Part shown: positions 25,114-34,296 of the stretch, in pieces
How the letters are laid out: every line of letters starts with the position of its first letter
How positions within the stretch are numbered: position 1 is the stretch's first letter
NCBI GenBank assembly: GCA_023458755.1
Contig: JAEWYE010000064.1
Span: 25,157 to 89,156 of the forward strand
Direction of reading: 5' to 3'
DNA length: 64,000 bases
Source: Bacillota bacterium
GTDB taxonomy: Bacteria > Bacillota > Clostridia > Oscillospirales > Acutalibacteraceae
Position numbers and translations under genes: made by a program
Notes under the pieces: generated by a model
What the model was told of the DNA's origin: nothing
Databases searched by the model: none
What the model saw: the letters and a program-made list of their open reading frames with translations, nothing else

Positions 25114-27096
25114 TTAAGAACGAATCATGTCGTTAAATTCCTGCTCGCTGATAATGGAGACACCAAGCTGCTGTGCTTTTGTCAGTTTGCTGCCGGCATC
25201 CTCCCCCGCCAGAACATAATCCGTTTTCTTGGATACACTGGACGAAACCTTGCCGCCGAACTTCTCAATCGCGGCACCCGCTTCCGTTCTGGTAAGCGTT
25301 GGAAGGGTACCCGTCAGCACAAAAGTTTTCCCGTTGAAGCGGGTGTCCTGTACTGTGGTTTTGCTGAGCATGTTTACGCCCGCGTCGCGCAGTTTTCCGA
25401 TTAAGTGCGCGGTATTGGAAAGTGCAAAGAAATCATGTACACTTTCCGCCATAATCAGTCCGAAGCCGTCAATACCGGAGATATCTTCAACCGAAGCGGC
25501 AAAGATAGCATCGATACTTTTGAAATACGCACCCAAAAGCTTTGCAGCTTTCAGCCCGATATGCGGAATACCCAAAGCAAAAACAAGCCGATAAAGGTCA
25601 TTTTCTTTGGAACGTGCAATCGCATTCAGCAGGTTTTGAGATGATTTTTTGCCCATTCTCTCAATTGTTGTCAACTGGCTTAAAGTCAAGCGGTATAAAT
25701 CGGCGGGTGAAGACAGCAAATCATGCGCCGCAAGCTGTTCGATTACCGCCGGACCAAGGCCGTCAATATCCATTGCATCGCGGCTGGAAAAATGAATGAG
25801 GTGGCGCAAAAGTTGTGCGGGGCACTCCGGGTTTGAGCAGCGCGTGGCAGCTTCCCCCTCTTCACGAATAACCGGTCCTCCGCATGAAGGACAAATCTCC
25901 GGTATTTTATACGGAAGAGCGCCATCTTCGTGGGAAATAACAGAAACCACCTCCGGAATAATTTCTCCGGCTTTTCTTAAAACCACGATATCACCGATAC
26001 GAATATCCTTTTCGGAGATAAAATCCTGATTGTGCAAGGTAGCGCGGCTGACCGTTGTACCCGCAAGCGTAACCGGTTCAAATACGCCGGTGGGCGTTAA
26101 AACGCCGGTACGGCCAACATTGATTTCAATATCCAGCAGCTTTGTCTGCTTTTCTTCCGGCGGATATTTAAACGCTTCCGCCCATTTTGGAAATTTCGCA
26201 GTACTGCCAAGCAAATCACGCTGCGCGAATGAGTTTACCTTTATAACCGCGCCGTCAATGGAATACCCCAGTTCTCCGCGCATTTCGCCGATTTTGCGAA
26301 CCTGTTCAATTACTTCGGTAATGGTTTCGCATTTGTTATAGAACGGCGGTACCGTAAATCCCAATGATTTTAAATAATTCAGGGACTCATCATGATACTG
26401 CAAGGTTTCCCCATTGACCTGCTGAACATTGAATACGAAAATATCTAAAACACGGGAGGCCGTTACGCGCGGATCTTTTTGCCGCAGAGAACCCGCCGCC
26501 GCGTTGCGCGGATTCTTGAACGGCTTTTCATCGTTTAATTCCTGCTTCGCGCAAAGCTGAAAGAAGCTTTCGTGCGACATATAAACTTCGCCGCGTACCT
26601 CAAGGAATGGCACCGGATTTTTGAGCTTTTTGGGCACGGTACGGATGGTTCGGACATTTTCAGTCACATCCTCGCCTGCCAAACCGTCGCCGCGGGTGGA
26701 GCCGCGCACATAAACGCCGTCACGGTATTCCAGCGCCACAGAAAGGCCATCAAACTTCGGTTCGACAATATATACCGGATGTTCCACAGCCGCGCGGACT
26801 TTACGGTCAAAATCCATCAGTTCCTCTTCGGAAAAGGAATCGTGCAGGCTTTCCAGCGGCACTTCATGCACAACCGGTTCAAATTTATTGAGCGCCGTAC
26901 CGCCCACTTTTTGTGTTGGGGAATCCGGAGTGACAAGCTGCGGAAATTGGGTTTCCATCTCCTGCAGACGGCGATAGAGCATATCGTACTCAAAATCATC
27001 GATTTCCGGAGCATCCTCTACATAATATTTTTTATTGTGATAGTTGATTTTTTCTCTTAATTCAAGCACTTCCTGTGCGGCTTGCTGGTAATCCAT
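25114..27096 (-). CDS. ligA: NAD-dependent DNA ligase LigA
   Basis: Essential ligase that joins Okazaki fragments using NAD+. The 660 residues run in the family order: domain Ia (YHNKKYYVEDAPEIDDFEYD), adenylation domain with the catalytic lysine in VEPKFDGLS (~113), OB fold, a four-Cys zinc finger (CPSCGG...CSNPECPAQ, ~400-425), helix-hairpin-helix repeats (IERMGKKSSQNLL, IPHIGLKAAKLLG) and a C-terminal BRCT domain (~580-660). ATG at 27096. No fault is visible. Confidence 0.98.
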   Translation of the reverse strand: MDYQQAAQEVLELREKINYHNKKYYVEDAPEIDDFEYDMLYRRLQEMETQFPQLVTPDSPTQKVGGTALNKFEPVVHEVPLESLHDSFSEEELMDFDRKVRAAVEHPVYIVEPKFDGLSVALEYRDGVYVRGSTRGDGLAGEDVTENVRTIRTVPKKLKNPVPFLEVRGEVYMSHESFFQLCAKQELNDEKPFKNPRNAAAGSLRQKDPRVTASRVLDIFVFNVQQVNGETLQYHDESLNYLKSLGFTVPPFYNKCETITEVIEQVRKIGEMRGELGYSIDGAVIKVNSFAQRDLLGSTAKFPKWAEAFKYPPEEKQTKLLDIEINVGRTGVLTPTGVFEPVTLAGTTVSRATLHNQDFISEKDIRIGDIVVLRKAGEIIPEVVSVISHEDGALPYKIPEICPSCGGPVIREEGEAATRCSNPECPAQLLRHLIHFSSRDAMDIDGLGPAVIEQLAAHDLLSSPADLYRLTLSQLTTIERMGKKSSQNLLNAIARSKENDLYRLVFALGIPHIGLKAAKLLGAYFKSIDAIFAASVEDISGIDGFGLIMAESVHDFFALSNTAHLIGKLRDAGVNMLSKTTVQDTRFNGKTFVLTGTLPTLTRTEAGAAIEKFGGKVSSSVSKKTDYVLAGEDAGSKLTKAQQLGVSIISEQEFNDMIRS

Positions 27097-27192
27097 GTCT
27101 TTTTCCGTCCTATCTTTTTTACTGATATTTTAAACGTAATAGAAAATTAAATCAAAAGCCGGGCTTTCTACCGTTTTTTATGTTTTCTATAT

Positions 27193-27352
27193 ATAACAAC
27201 CATTTGATTTCATATATTGTTTTCTCTGGTTGGCAAACTTTCGCCCAAGCGGAGCGTAAAGGGGCGTATTCGCCGCCCCACCCCCTTCTTAGCGTGCGGG
27301 AACGCGCAATAGTATGGAAAACCGATATGCTAATTATTTATTAAGCTATATT
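27193..27352 (+). repeat. Interspersed repeat family A, copy 2
   Basis: About 160 bases matching the reverse complement of 4594-4752 and, apart from an internal gap, 53462-53600. It contains CTTTCGCCCAAGCGGAGCG, a GGGGCG...CGCCCC hairpin and GCGTGCGGGAACGCGC. It fills the ligA-yunB gap (27097-27455), in which I see no gene. Confidence 0.85.
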
Positions 27353-27455
27353 ATATTTCAAATTGTAACTAGAACAATACAAACATGTGTTTTTATTATA
27401 ATACCTGCTGAAGAATTAGTAAACACACAAGTTGACAAAGCATTGGAAAAACTTG

Positions 27456-28166
27456 CTATTTTTGCGCGGAGTTCAAGTTAGAACCGGAAGCTAAACCGGC
27501 AATTGCGCCTCCGACCGTCCCGGCAGCAGCATCCGAACCAATGTTGGCAAATGTCTGCGGTACCTGACCGACAATAATCGTTTCCGCAATCACGACGTTC
27601 GTGGTAACCTCGGTAGTGGTATTATAGCCCGGAATAAACGAATAAACACTCATATGTACTTGCAGATAAATCTGATGTCTGGTTTGATTGATACCCGCCG
27701 CTTCAAAATTACTTTTAAACTCGCCGTTTACGTTGCCGGAGAGCGTCAGTTTCAGCGGAACATTCGGCCCACGCCCATGCAGCAAATCTCCGCCGATTAA
27801 GGTGCCGAGCGGAACACCGACTTCATTGTGCTGGTCAGCCATCTTTTGCTGAACCGCGTTAAGAATTGCCGCTTTCAATTCATTCATTTTCACGATATTT
27901 GTTGTAATGGCAAGCACCTTGCCGCCGTCATCACGTTCAATATTGACCATGTCATCGTATTTCACGCCGGTCTTGCTGAGCTGTTCCGCAACCGTAGTGT
28001 TTACGGCACTTACCGACATCTGCTTTGCTTCGTTCTGTGTAATATTTTCTATAATAGGTCTTAACTGAACGCAGACAAGAATAAACACAAGGAGAAAAAC
28101 AATGAAAAAGAACAGGAATTTTCTTAGCCCACTGTGATAATACCGACGCCTGTAACGTCTTCGCAC
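27456..28166 (-). CDS. yunB: Sporulation protein YunB
   Basis: A 236-residue sporulation protein of the mother cell; in Bacillus the gene is sigma-E dependent and affects spore formation, mechanism unknown. It has a very basic N-terminus, one membrane segment (FLFFFIVFLLVFILVCVQL), then a soluble extracytoplasmic domain with the family stretches VPLGTLIGGDLLHGRGP and HQIYLQVHMSVYSFIPGYN. The start is GTG at 28166, 7 nt after AAGGAGG. It is monocistronic. Confidence 0.93.
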   Translation of the reverse strand: MRRRYRRRYYHSGLRKFLFFFIVFLLVFILVCVQLRPIIENITQNEAKQMSVSAVNTTVAEQLSKTGVKYDDMVNIERDDGGKVLAITTNIVKMNELKAAILNAVQQKMADQHNEVGVPLGTLIGGDLLHGRGPNVPLKLTLSGNVNGEFKSNFEAAGINQTRHQIYLQVHMSVYSFIPGYNTTTEVTTNVVIAETIIVGQVPQTFANIGSDAAAGTVGGAIAGLASGSNLNSAQK

Positions 28167-28237
28167 AGGCTCACCTCCTTATGGATTACGCACTTATGCT
28201 ATATTACACAGCGCACACCGGAAGGTGACAAAAATTA

Positions 28238-28280
28238 TGAAAAAATGGTGTAAAGAAACCGAAGTCTCTTTACACCATTT
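28238..28280 (-). terminator. Intrinsic terminator after ispH-rpsA
   Basis: 14-bp perfect stem (28267-28280 with 28243-28256) around a CTTCGG-type loop region, then a T run on the minus strand. Confidence 0.9.
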
Positions 28281-28319
28281 CATAAAAACCAAATTTAAAC
28301 TTTCTGAATCATTCAAAAA

Positions 28320-30290
28320 TTATTCAGCGGTATCTGTTGTTTCAGCCTCAGCAGATTCTGCCTGCTCTTCAAGAAGAGCTTTTATGGAGAGACTTACACG
28401 CTTTTTGTCAAAGTCAATTTCTGTAATCTTTGCTTTGACAACATCGCCAACCTTAAGAACTTCCTGCGGCTTCTCGATTCTGTGATCGGCAATCTGTGAA
28501 ATGTGAATCAAACCGTCAATGCCCGGAATGATTCTTGCGAATGCGCCAAAGGTTGTCATCCCGACAATCTGAACCTCGCAAACCGTATCAACCGGATAAT
28601 CACGCTTTAATACTTCCCACGGATTGTCTTCGGAACGCTTGTAGCCAAGGGAAATCTTGCCCTTTTCTTTGTCAAGGCCCTTGATATAAACCGTTACGGT
28701 ATCGCCAACATTGACGACCTCGGACGGATGCTTGATTCTGCTCCAAGAAAGTTCGGAAATATGGATCATACCGTCAATGCCGCCCAAATCCACAAACGCG
28801 CCGTAAGCGGTCAAAGATTTGACAACACCTGTATATTCCTTGCCTTCTTCAGCTGTCTCCCAGAACTTGTCTGCAAGTGCTTTTCTTGCGTCCTTCAATA
28901 CAGAACGAATGGAACCGACTGCGCGTCTGCGCTGACGGTTGACTTCGATAATGCGGAATTTTACTTCCTTCTTCAGCAAATCTTCCAGAGCGTCACCGCG
29001 GGAAGCGGTAGCCTGAGAAGCCGGGATAAATACACGAACACCATTGGTTACGGCAATTACGCCGCCCTTAATCACTTCGGTAACAACGCCGGTCATAACG
29101 GTGTCATCTTCCGCTGCAGCGGCAACATCTTCCCAACCCTTGATTGCGTCCAGACGCTTTTTGGAAAGCATAATTGTGCCTTCCTGATCGTTTGTGCGCA
29201 TAATCAACAAATCAAGTTCATCACCGATTTTGACTAAATCTTCTGCTTTTGCGTTAGGATCCGCTGAAAGTTCTGCTAACGGAACAAATCCGGCTTGTTT
29301 TCTTCCAACATCCACATAAATTTCGTTGGGAGCGATACCGACAACAACACCGTGCACCTTTTCATCTGTATTTAAACTTTTCAGGGATTCTTCAAGCATC
29401 TCCTCAAAGTTAATATCGCTCATTTCCATTTGATCCGCGCCTTCGTTAAATTCTGACATGGTATCAAGTACCTCCTTTATAATGCTTGCCGGCGTTGAAG
29501 CGCCAGCAGTAATGCCAAGTTTATTCGCTTTTTGTAAAACCGCAAGCGGAAGCTCGTCCGCTGTTTCGACTAAATACGTCTCGCAGTTTTTTTCGCACAC
29601 GTCCCGCAGCTTGGCGGTATTGGAACTCTGTTTGCCGCCGATGATGACCATGATGTCGGATTCCTTTGACAATTCTATGGCTTCACGCTGTCGTTGTGCA
29701 GTCGCATTACATATTGTATCAAAAATTGATGCATTTGTATATACCCTTTTTATTATTTTCAAACAATTTTCCCATTCATCCACGCTAAAAGTTGTTTGTG
29801 AAACCACACAAACAGGTTTATTGTGCAGCTCGGGAAATTTATTTACAATTTCCGTCAATTCCTCAGCATTTTTAAAAACGAAGCATCCCCCGCAATGGCC
29901 GCGAATTCCTTCCACCTCAGGATGAACCGTATTCCCCGCAATAAATACAACTTGATTATTGTTTGCGGCATTTGACACAATATTATGGATTTTTGCCACA
30001 AAAGGACAAGTTGCATCCGCATAATTCAAACGAAGCGCACAAATTTGATCCAATGTGGCTTTCGGCACACCATGGGAACGAATGACAAGTGTACCGCCCT
30101 GCGGGACCTCGGCCGGGCTATTAACAATTTGCACACCCTTTTGTTCAAGTTCAGCAACCATTTGCGGATTATGAATAATCGGGCCCAGTGTATATACTTT
30201 TTTACCCGCATGTATTAATTCGTAAACCATTTGCACCGCACGGTTCACGCCAAAACAAAATCCTGCCGATTTGGCAACTGTAATTTTCAA
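28320..30290 (-). CDS. ispH: Fused IspH (HMBPP reductase) and S1 RNA-binding protein
   Basis: The N-terminal half (~1-285) is 4-hydroxy-3-methylbut-2-enyl diphosphate reductase, last step of the MEP isoprenoid pathway. Its three [4Fe-4S] cysteines are at SAGFCFGVNRAV, DATCPFV and ICNATAQRQ, with GNTVHPEVEGI and a TAGASTPASIIKEV motif. The C-terminal half (~300-656) carries four S1 repeats (for example GVVKSLTAYGAFVDLGGIDG and GMTTFGAFARIIPGIDGLIH), like RpsA/YpfD. The reading frame is uninterrupted, and the same fusion is known in many clostridia. It follows plsC and cmk, the usual neighbours, within one operon. Whether the two halves work together is unclear. Confidence 0.95.
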   Translation of the reverse strand: MKITVAKSAGFCFGVNRAVQMVYELIHAGKKVYTLGPIIHNPQMVAELEQKGVQIVNSPAEVPQGGTLVIRSHGVPKATLDQICALRLNYADATCPFVAKIHNIVSNAANNNQVVFIAGNTVHPEVEGIRGHCGGCFVFKNAEELTEIVNKFPELHNKPVCVVSQTTFSVDEWENCLKIIKRVYTNASIFDTICNATAQRQREAIELSKESDIMVIIGGKQSSNTAKLRDVCEKNCETYLVETADELPLAVLQKANKLGITAGASTPASIIKEVLDTMSEFNEGADQMEMSDINFEEMLEESLKSLNTDEKVHGVVVGIAPNEIYVDVGRKQAGFVPLAELSADPNAKAEDLVKIGDELDLLIMRTNDQEGTIMLSKKRLDAIKGWEDVAAAAEDDTVMTGVVTEVIKGGVIAVTNGVRVFIPASQATASRGDALEDLLKKEVKFRIIEVNRQRRRAVGSIRSVLKDARKALADKFWETAEEGKEYTGVVKSLTAYGAFVDLGGIDGMIHISELSWSRIKHPSEVVNVGDTVTVYIKGLDKEKGKISLGYKRSEDNPWEVLKRDYPVDTVCEVQIVGMTTFGAFARIIPGIDGLIHISQIADHRIEKPQEVLKVGDVVKAKITEIDFDKKRVSLSIKALLEEQAESAEAETTDTAE

Positions 30291-30307
30291 CGATTTTCCT
30301 CCAATAC

Positions 30308-30931
30308 CTAATGAAAATCTTTGATATCGCGTTCCCGAAGTTCCGCAATTTTATCCATGACCAAACGGCTGGCTTTGCGAAACTCTGTTCCGGTTCCGGC
30401 TTCAATACCCAATTCATCCGGCATAATTAAGTCACCGCAGGAAATGACCACTTTATGAAACAAACGCGGACTTTTTCCTTCCTTTGCCGTAATGCACATG
30501 GGCAAAATAGGGGCATTGTTTTGATGGGCTAATAAAACAGCGCCAGAATGTGGCTTTCCGAGATTTCCGTCTTTAGAACGTGTCCCCTCGATAAAAATAC
30601 CGAGCACCTTTTCGCTTTCCAAAAGATTCTTTGCAGTATCCATAGCGGCTGTATCCCCCGCGCCGCGCACGACCGGAAACGCGCCTAAGCCACGGATTAT
30701 AAACGAAACAAACCTATTCTTAAAAAGCTCTGATTTTGCCATGTAGTAAACTTGCCGCTTAAATGCGAGTGCCAGCAATACCGGATCCTTCATTGTGATA
30801 TGATTCGAACAGATAATCACCCTGCCGGTATCCGGCATTTTTTCTTTATTTTTTAGTTTATATGGAATCACAACTTTAAAAATCGGAGGTACTACTACTT
30901 TAGCAAAATTATAAATAGGAGTTCGCTTCAT
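30308..30931 (-). CDS. plsC: 1-acyl-sn-glycerol-3-phosphate acyltransferase
   Basis: PlsC adds the second acyl chain to lysophosphatidic acid at the membrane. The 207 residues carry motif I SNHITMKDP (the H-X4-D catalytic pair, NHxxxxD), motif III GIFIEGTRSKDGNLG and motif IV PILPMCIT. Length and order fit the short Gram-positive PlsC. It lies between cmk and ispH-rpsA. A stable hairpin ends just before its ribosome site. Confidence 0.93.
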   Translation of the reverse strand: MKRTPIYNFAKVVVPPIFKVVIPYKLKNKEKMPDTGRVIICSNHITMKDPVLLALAFKRQVYYMAKSELFKNRFVSFIIRGLGAFPVVRGAGDTAAMDTAKNLLESEKVLGIFIEGTRSKDGNLGKPHSGAVLLAHQNNAPILPMCITAKEGKSPRLFHKVVISCGDLIMPDELGIEAGTGTEFRKASRLVMDKIAELRERDIKDFH

Positions 30932-30944
30932 ATTCTATCACCAT

Positions 30945-30995
30945 TTCTCCAATGACAACTGCTATGTAGCTTCACTGCTATACGTCATTGGAGAA
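30945..30995 (-). promoter_or_regulatory. Stable hairpin between cmk and plsC near the plsC ribosome site
   Basis: Perfect 12-bp inverted repeat (30945-30956 with 30984-30995) with a 27-nt loop that repeats CTGCTAT. On the minus-strand mRNA the 3' arm contains GGAGAA, 15 nt before the plsC ATG. No T run follows, so it is not an intrinsic terminator. An effect on plsC translation or mRNA stability is an inference. Confidence 0.6.
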
Positions 30996-31013
30996 TAGCA
31001 GCAATAAATCAAA

Positions 31014-31679
31014 TTAGGATAAGCGCTCTTTGATAATTTGGGTTAATTTCGCTATAGACTGTTCCAAATCAATATCAGTTGTATCAACTAATATCGCGTC
31101 TTTTGCTGGAACAAGGGGAGCAATCGCACGGTGTGAATCGTTATAGTCCCGTGTTTTGATGTCGGCCAGCACTTCGTCATATTCTGCTTTCATACCCTTA
31201 GCTAGCATTTCATTACATCTGCGCTTTGCGCGTTCCTCCGGAGAAGCTGTAAGAAAGATTTTAATCTTAGCGTCCGGCAAAACAACTGTACCAATATCAC
31301 GGCCATCCATAATCACATTATTTGTCGCTGCAATATTTTTTTGCAAGTCAAAAAGATATTCTCTTACTTTCGGTATGGCGGACACAACAGATGCAGCCAT
31401 TGAGACCTCTGCTGTACGAATTTTATCGGAAACGTCTTTGTCACCGAGAATTACTCTTTGTTCACCGTTCTGAAAAGTATGGGAAACCCGAACATGTTCA
31501 AGCTGTTCGCATACAGCCTGCTCATTCTGCGTATCGATGCCATGTTCCAGCATAAATAACCCAATTGTCCGGTACAGGGCACCGGTATCCACATAAATAA
31601 ATCCGATTTCTTTTGCGGCACGGCGCGCTATTGTGCTTTTGCCCGCGCCTGCCGGGCCATCTATTGCAACTGCAATCAT
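31014..31679 (-). CDS. cmk: Cytidylate kinase
   Basis: Phosphorylates CMP and dCMP. The 221-residue protein begins MIAVAIDGPAGAGKSTIAR (P-loop at residues 8-16), then YVDTGALYRTIGLFML, IMDGRDIGTVVLPDA with the LID/substrate Asp, and RCNEMLAKGM. I used the ATG at 31679; the open frame continues 40 codons upstream but has no family similarity. It follows the flavoprotein gene and precedes plsC and ispH-rpsA. Confidence 0.96.
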   Translation of the reverse strand: MIAVAIDGPAGAGKSTIARRAAKEIGFIYVDTGALYRTIGLFMLEHGIDTQNEQAVCEQLEHVRVSHTFQNGEQRVILGDKDVSDKIRTAEVSMAASVVSAIPKVREYLFDLQKNIAATNNVIMDGRDIGTVVLPDAKIKIFLTASPEERAKRRCNEMLAKGMKAEYDEVLADIKTRDYNDSHRAIAPLVPAKDAILVDTTDIDLEQSIAKLTQIIKERLS

Positions 31680-31695
31680 TGTTATTATACCATCC

Positions 31696-32967
31696 TTAAA
31701 TTGATAATGTTTTGGAAGAACTGACTGAATTCCCCGCCAGCCTGCCTGTCGAATAGGCAATTTGCAGATTAAAGCCGCCTGTATACGCGTCAACATCAAT
31801 CACTTCGCCTGCGAAGAACAATCCCTTTACAAGCTTGGACTCCATCGTTTTCGGATTGATTTCACTTACCTTTACGCCCCCGGAAGTGACAATTGCCTCC
31901 TCAATCGGGCGAAAAGACTGAACCGTAATTTTATATTCCTTTAAAAGCGCAGCAAAATCACGCCGCTGTTCTTTGGTAATTTGGTTGCATTTGACAGTTG
32001 CCGCGATACCGGACTTTTTCACCATAACCGCTGTCATTTTGTGCGGTAAGAGTTCCGAAAGGGAGTTCGCAAAATCCTTATTATGATTCTTTTCAAAATC
32101 ACGCTGCAAACGGGCATCAAGCTGTTCCGCAGAGAGCGCCGGTTTTAAGTCAAGTAAAATTTCATAGCGGCTCGGTGACATTTCCCTCATATGGCTGCTT
32201 GCACTTAAAATAACGGGACCGGAAATTCCGAAATGAGTAAACAGCATCTCCCCGAAGTCTTCATATATCGTTTGCTTTTTCAGCGTATCGTATACTTTTA
32301 TGGAAATATTTTTCAAAGAAAGCCCCTGCATTTCGCCGCATTCCGGGTCGTTGGAAACAAGCGGAACAAGAGACGGACGAAGCTGCGTAACCGTATGCCC
32401 CGCCTGCTTTGCAAGTGCGTAGCCGCTGCCCGTGGAGCCTGTGCCCGGATAGGAAATACCGCCGCAGGCAATCACGGCGGATTCCGCCAAGAGTTCTTCT
32501 CCGTCCTTTGTGGCAATACCGCAAACTGAACCATCTTTTAGAATCAGATTTTGCGCTTCTCCGGTAAAAACGCGTACGCCGTGACTTTTTACATAGGCAG
32601 ACATCGCGTCTACCACATCAACCGCTTTGTCTGATTGCGGAAAAACGCGATTGCCGCGCTCTGTTTTAACCGGAACGCCAAGTCTTTCAAAAAATTCCAT
32701 GGTATTCTGCGGGGTAAGCTGTGTAACCGCACTGTATAAAAAACGGCCGTTTGAAGGGACGGAAGAAATTAATGTCTGCACATCACAATTGTTTGTAATA
32801 TTGCATCTTCCCTTGCCGGTAATCATGAGCTTGCGCCCAAGCCGGGAGTTCTTTTCCAGCAGAGCAACCCGAAAGCCATTTTGGGCGGCTGTACCCGCCG
32901 CCATCATACCGGCGGGGCCGCCGCCGATTACTACTACATCAAATTGATGATTCACTCTGTTTATCAT
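31696..32967 (-). CDS. BaiN/HI0933-family FAD oxidoreductase
   Basis: A flavoprotein of the HI0933/YhiN family: FDVVVIGGGPAGMMAAGTAA (Rossmann FAD site), GRKLMITGKGRCNITNNCD, IACGGISYPGTGSTGSGYALA, and the C-terminal GLFFAGEVIDVDAYTGGFNLQ. The family includes the clostridial bile-acid enzyme BaiN, but most members have no known substrate and are widespread in gut and environmental firmicutes. The start is uncertain: the ATG at 32967 abuts AAAGGTGG; a GTG four codons later (32955) is better spaced. It overlaps the end of the RpiR-type regulator, so the two are cotranscribed. Confidence 0.88.
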   Translation of the reverse strand: MINRVNHQFDVVVIGGGPAGMMAAGTAAQNGFRVALLEKNSRLGRKLMITGKGRCNITNNCDVQTLISSVPSNGRFLYSAVTQLTPQNTMEFFERLGVPVKTERGNRVFPQSDKAVDVVDAMSAYVKSHGVRVFTGEAQNLILKDGSVCGIATKDGEELLAESAVIACGGISYPGTGSTGSGYALAKQAGHTVTQLRPSLVPLVSNDPECGEMQGLSLKNISIKVYDTLKKQTIYEDFGEMLFTHFGISGPVILSASSHMREMSPSRYEILLDLKPALSAEQLDARLQRDFEKNHNKDFANSLSELLPHKMTAVMVKKSGIAATVKCNQITKEQRRDFAALLKEYKITVQSFRPIEEAIVTSGGVKVSEINPKTMESKLVKGLFFAGEVIDVDAYTGGFNLQIAYSTGRLAGNSVSSSKTLSI

Positions 32968-33823
32968 CCACCTTTTCGTAAACTCCGTATTCATCCCAGA
33001 TATTTTCGAGCTTTTTGAAAGAGTCGACAACTTCGGCTTTCTTTTTAATTCCAGTGGTAACAATCAGCGCATTAATCAGGCTGAGAGGCGCAACCAAAGA
33101 ATCAACAAACGAAGCCATATCACTGCGTGCGAGCAAAACGAAATCAGCCGGTTCCGCAAGCGGAGACATGTTGCTGTCGGTAATAGCGATAACTTTTGCG
33201 CCGCGGTCAGATGCAAAATGCATTGCTTTTACTGCTTTTTTTGAATATCTTGGGAAACTGATACCGATAACCGCATCGTTTTCGCCTACATGCAGCATTT
33301 GTTCAAAAATTTCCGCCTCACTGGTTGAATTCACTAGCTGAACACTTTCAAAAATTAAATTAAAATAGTAAGAAAGGAAGGTAGCAAGAGCTAAAGAACT
33401 TCTTGCTCCTAAAATATACACCTTGCGGGATGCAACAATTGCGTCTACCGCGTTATAAAAACTCTCGTGCGGAGTTTCTTCCATCGTTCTTCGAATAATA
33501 TCAATATCCTGATTAAAAATAGCATCCAGCATATTGGGAATTTCGATATTCTCCGCTGTAATCTCCAAGCGCTGCAGAGAGGTAAGCCGGATACGGATCA
33601 TCTCCTGCATGGCGCGCTGAAGCTGCGGGTAACCTTCATACCCTATCTCAGTAGCAAACCGTACAACCGTTGACTCACTTACGCCCACCGTCGAACCAAG
33701 CTTCGAGGCAGTCATAAACGCAACTTTGTCGTAATGTTCTTCAATATATTTTGCAATTAATTTTTGTCCTTTTGAAAACTGCGGCATCTTTGCCTGAATT
33801 CGTGCCGTAAGCTGATTATTCAT
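32939..33823 (-). CDS. MurR/RpiR family transcriptional regulator
   Basis: A sugar-phosphate responsive regulator. The 294 residues have an N-terminal helix-turn-helix (TASKLGSTVGVSESTVVRFATEIGYEGYPQLQ, ~40-75) and a C-terminal SIS domain (~130-250; VYILGARSSLALATFLSYYF, DAVIGISFPRYSKKAVKAM, KVIAITDSNMSPLAEPADFVL). The ATG at 33823 has GGTGG 8 nt upstream. Regulators of this family usually sit beside sugar genes; here it heads a unit with a flavoprotein, cmk, plsC and ispH, so its target is not evident. Confidence 0.9.
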   Translation of the reverse strand: MNNQLTARIQAKMPQFSKGQKLIAKYIEEHYDKVAFMTASKLGSTVGVSESTVVRFATEIGYEGYPQLQRAMQEMIRIRLTSLQRLEITAENIEIPNMLDAIFNQDIDIIRRTMEETPHESFYNAVDAIVASRKVYILGARSSLALATFLSYYFNLIFESVQLVNSTSEAEIFEQMLHVGENDAVIGISFPRYSKKAVKAMHFASDRGAKVIAITDSNMSPLAEPADFVLLARSDMASFVDSLVAPLSLINALIVTTGIKKKAEVVDSFKKLENIWDEYGVYEKVDDKQSESSI

Positions 33824-34230
33824 TGTGCCATCCACCATTTCTTCCTATGTATTTTCTTGCAGATAAAGAATCCCCGTTACCATTTACATGAAAACGATAA
33901 CAGGCAGCCAAACAAATCATATAAAATTATCAATAAATATTCAATACTACTATTCATAATAATTCGTAATCCTGCAAAAATCAAGTAAAAAATAGGACAA
34001 AAAGCAAAATACATGCAAGATTTCAAATGTTTTCATGCATTATATAATACATATTTCGGTGAGGGCAAATGAACGTTTTCTTGGAGATTAATCATTCCGA
34101 TGCCCCATGAAGTTTGTCCGAGCCTGATCAAGGCTTGCGGATGCAAAAGCAATATTGGCGCTTTGCGTACCGTAAGAATTGGCAAGGCTCACCCCAAGTC
34201 CATAATTCGAAAAATATTTTTGAATTTTAC
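33824..34230. other. Intergenic region, possible decayed coding fragment
   Basis: AT-rich DNA upstream of the RpiR gene, then a block of higher GC at ~34065-34200. On the minus strand that block has a short open stretch (GVSLANSYGTQSANIAFASA) without start or family match. It may be a gene remnant; nothing firmer can be said. Confidence 0.35.
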
Positions 34231-34266
34231 TTGACTTGGAGTCAACTCCAAGTGATAGGCTATATA
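34231..34266 (+). promoter_or_regulatory. MerR-type promoter with palindromic operator
   Basis: TTGACT (34231-34236), then a 19-bp spacer and TAGGCT (34256-34261). Within and across the -35 lies a palindrome with perfect 9-bp arms, ACTTGGAGT-CA-ACTCCAAGT (34234-34253). A 19-bp spacer with a centred palindrome is the signature of promoters activated by MerR-family untwisting. The MerR gene at 37364 is the likely regulator. Confidence 0.85.
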
Positions 34267-34296
34267 CAGAACACCAAATAAAAAGGAGAATGCAGT

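Noticed and set aside
31680..31799. N-terminal extension of cytidylate kinase
   Set aside because: The open frame continues upstream but overlaps the flavoprotein gene, and the P-loop normally lies at the very N-terminus.
34065..34200. GC-rich block with a short open stretch before the MerR-type promoter
   Set aside because: No start, ribosome site or recognisable domain; kept only as a possible remnant, not as a gene.
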